A stretch of 32,418 nucleotides of DNA from Polaromonas sp. (GTDB lineage: Bacteria; Pseudomonadota; Gammaproteobacteria; Burkholderiales; Burkholderiaceae_C): positions 1-32,418 of the forward strand of contig JAKFXR010000015.1 of assembly GCA_021731285.1 (NCBI GenBank), in the 5' to 3' direction. The translations under genes and the position numbers were made by a program. The notes below the pieces were generated by a model. That model saw only the letters and a list, made by a program, of their open reading frames with translations, was not told where the DNA came from and did no database searches. Below, piece after piece: positions 31,228 to 32,418 of the stretch. The stretch's first letter is position 1. Every line of letters begins with the position of its first letter.

Positions 31228-32307
31228 ATGAACAAACTTCTCACACGTCTGGTCTCTGCTGACTTCCCGCGCAACCGCGTGCTCGCCATCATCCTGGTGG
31301 GGCTGCTGCTGGCCCTGGCATTTGCGCCTTTCATCTTCCCGGGCGTCAAGGCGCTCAACGTGGCCGCCAAGGTGCTGATCTTCATCGTGCTGGTCGCCAG
31401 CTTTGACTTGTTGCTGGGCTACACCGGCATCGTCAGTTTTGCGCACACCATGTTTTTTGGCATAGGCGCCTATGGCATTGCGGTGGCCACCACCCACATG
31501 GGTCCGACCTGGGGCGCTCTCGCCGTCGGCCTGCTGTCGGCGCTGGGGCTGTCTTTTGTGCTGTCGCTGGCGGTGGGTTTGTTTTCGCTGCGGGTCAAAG
31601 CCATCTTTTTTGCCATGATCACGCTGGCCGTGGCCTCGGCCTTCCAGACGCTGGCCTCGCAGATGTCCGAAGTGACGGGCGGTGAAGACGGCCTGACCTT
31701 CAAGGTTCCTGAGGTGCTGTCGCCCAGCTTTGAGTTCATGCAGCCGGTGCTGGGCACGGCCATGGACGGCCGCCTGATTTGTTACTACCTGCTGTTTGCG
31801 GTGGCGCTGGTGCTGTTGTTGAGCCTGCTGCGCATTGTCAACTCGCCATTTGGCCGCGTTCTGCAGGCGATTCGCGAAAACGAATTCCGCGCCGAGGCGA
31901 TTGGCTACCGCGTGGTGGTGTACCGCACCACCTCCAGCATTTTGTCGGCGTTGTTTGCCACCGTGGCCGGCGCCATGCTGGCGCTCTGGCTGCGTTACAA
32001 CGGCCCCGACACCTCGCTCTCGTTTGAAATCATGATCGATGTGCTGTTGATCGTCGTGATTGGCGGCATGGGCACGATTTACGGCTCGGCCATTGGCGCG
32101 GCGCTGTTTCTGGTGGCGCAAAGTTATTTGCAGGACCTGCTGGCGCTGGGCAGCCAGGCGGCAGCCGGGTGGCCCTGGCTGGCGGCCCTGCTGTCGCCAG
32201 ACCGCTGGCTGCTGTGGCTGGGTGTGCTGTTTGTGTTGTCCGTGTATTACTTTCCCACCGGCGTCGTGGGGCGTTTGCGCGCCAAAACATCGCAGGCCCA
32301 CACATGA
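31228..32307 (+). CDS. livM: ABC transporter permease, LivM type
   Basis: The second permease. The 359 residues have about nine to ten helices; YTGIVSFAHTMFFGIGAY (about 71-88) is the LivM counterpart of the LivH signature, AIRENEFRAEAIGYRV the conserved cytoplasmic loop and IGGMGTIYGSAIGAA the coupling loop. AGAGGAA lies upstream of the ATG. The stop overlaps the start of the next gene by four bases, so a hydrolase is translated from the same transcript. Confidence 0.94.
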   Translation: MNKLLTRLVSADFPRNRVLAIILVGLLLALAFAPFIFPGVKALNVAAKVLIFIVLVASFDLLLGYTGIVSFAHTMFFGIGAYGIAVATTHMGPTWGALAVGLLSALGLSFVLSLAVGLFSLRVKAIFFAMITLAVASAFQTLASQMSEVTGGEDGLTFKVPEVLSPSFEFMQPVLGTAMDGRLICYYLLFAVALVLLLSLLRIVNSPFGRVLQAIRENEFRAEAIGYRVVVYRTTSSILSALFATVAGAMLALWLRYNGPDTSLSFEIMIDVLLIVVIGGMGTIYGSAIGAALFLVAQSYLQDLLALGSQAAAGWPWLAALLSPDRWLLWLGVLFVLSVYYFPTGVVGRLRAKTSQAHT

Positions 32308-32418
32308 GCTTCACATCCAACTACATCAACTGCGCCGGCCGCGAGATCCACTACACCGAGTGGGGCGCAGCGCACAGCGAGACCGTCATCGCCTGGCATG
32401 GCCTGGCGCGCACCGGGC
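32304..32418 (+). CDS. Alpha/beta hydrolase, truncated by the window end
   Basis: Only the first 38 codons are inside the window: MSFTSNYINCAGREIHYTEW and then GAAHSETVIAWHGLARTG. The strand-turn VIAWHGLARTG is the oxyanion-hole segment (HG) of alpha/beta hydrolases, and the preceding REIHYTEWG is a usual first strand. The ATGA overlap with livM (32304-32307) shows it belongs to the transporter operon, which points to intracellular hydrolysis of the imported compound. Nucleophile, acid and histidine lie beyond the window, so activity cannot be judged. Confidence 0.8.
   Translation, partial: MSFTSNYINCAGREIHYTEWGAAHSETVIAWHGLARTG

Noticed and set aside
31039-32301. 420-codon minus-strand open frame opposite livM
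   Set aside because: Strongly His/Gln/Arg-biased product with no fold signature, opposite a permease with clear signatures.

Overview
The window looks like ordinary chromosome of a betaproteobacterium of the order Burkholderiales, most likely family Comamonadaceae (Polaromonas/Rhodoferax/Variovorax-like). This rests on the tmRNA tag ANDERFALAA, the GC-rich coding bias, the gene families present (Bug/TctC solute-binding protein, EI24 protein, DUF2069 protein, glnA-orf-ntrB-ntrC order) and GC-rich dispersed repeats. The genus is an inference. No phage, plasmid, insertion sequence or CRISPR array was seen.

Layout. 1-376: 3' part of the tmRNA gene ssrA and its terminator. 398-9990: housekeeping and envelope genes: a cardiolipin synthase-like phospholipase D protein (minus), an RsuA-type pseudouridine synthase, a small secreted molybdopterin-fold protein, an alpha/beta hydrolase (minus), then a plus-strand run of a secreted beta-propeller protein, a NodB-type deacetylase, a fatty acid hydroxylase-family membrane protein, an unknown secreted protein, an EI24 membrane protein and a MoaB/CinA-like protein. 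9991-15020: nitrogen control locus. glnA sits behind a clear sigma54 promoter with two NtrC-type sites, followed by a small secreted coiled-coil protein and ntrB-ntrC. 15021-15494: a dispersed repeat and a small HNH nuclease. 15520-19476 (minus): DUF2069, FAD-linked oxidase, thyA, folA and xthA. 19504-21636: YihY/BrkB membrane protein, I78 inhibitor lipoprotein, Hsp15-like S4 protein. 21754-24888: tripartite tricarboxylate transporter tctC-tctB-tctA. 24926-25564: an AT-richer orphan secreted protein. 25687-end: a PAS-sigma54 activator gene, an AT-rich spacer with an inverted repeat, a strong -24/-12 promoter, and a five-gene branched-chain-type ABC transporter operon whose last overlapping gene, cut by the window end, is an alpha/beta hydrolase.

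How it works together. Two sigma54 circuits lie in the window: the textbook NtrBC-glnA circuit, and a local one in which the PAS activator probably switches on the adjacent ABC uptake and hydrolase operon. The substrate of the second is unknown; the hydrolase makes an ester, amide or other hydrolysable compound a reasonable guess, instead of a plain branched-chain amino acid.

The least explained signals are repeats. A 43-base element caps three of the four convergent gene pairs. Hairpin-rich repeats separate the solute-binding gene from the rest of the operon in both transporters. A GC-rich dispersed repeat occurs three times: once carrying a nested palindromic element before the deacetylase, once before the HNH gene, and once inverted inside livF, where it encodes about 28 N-terminal residues.
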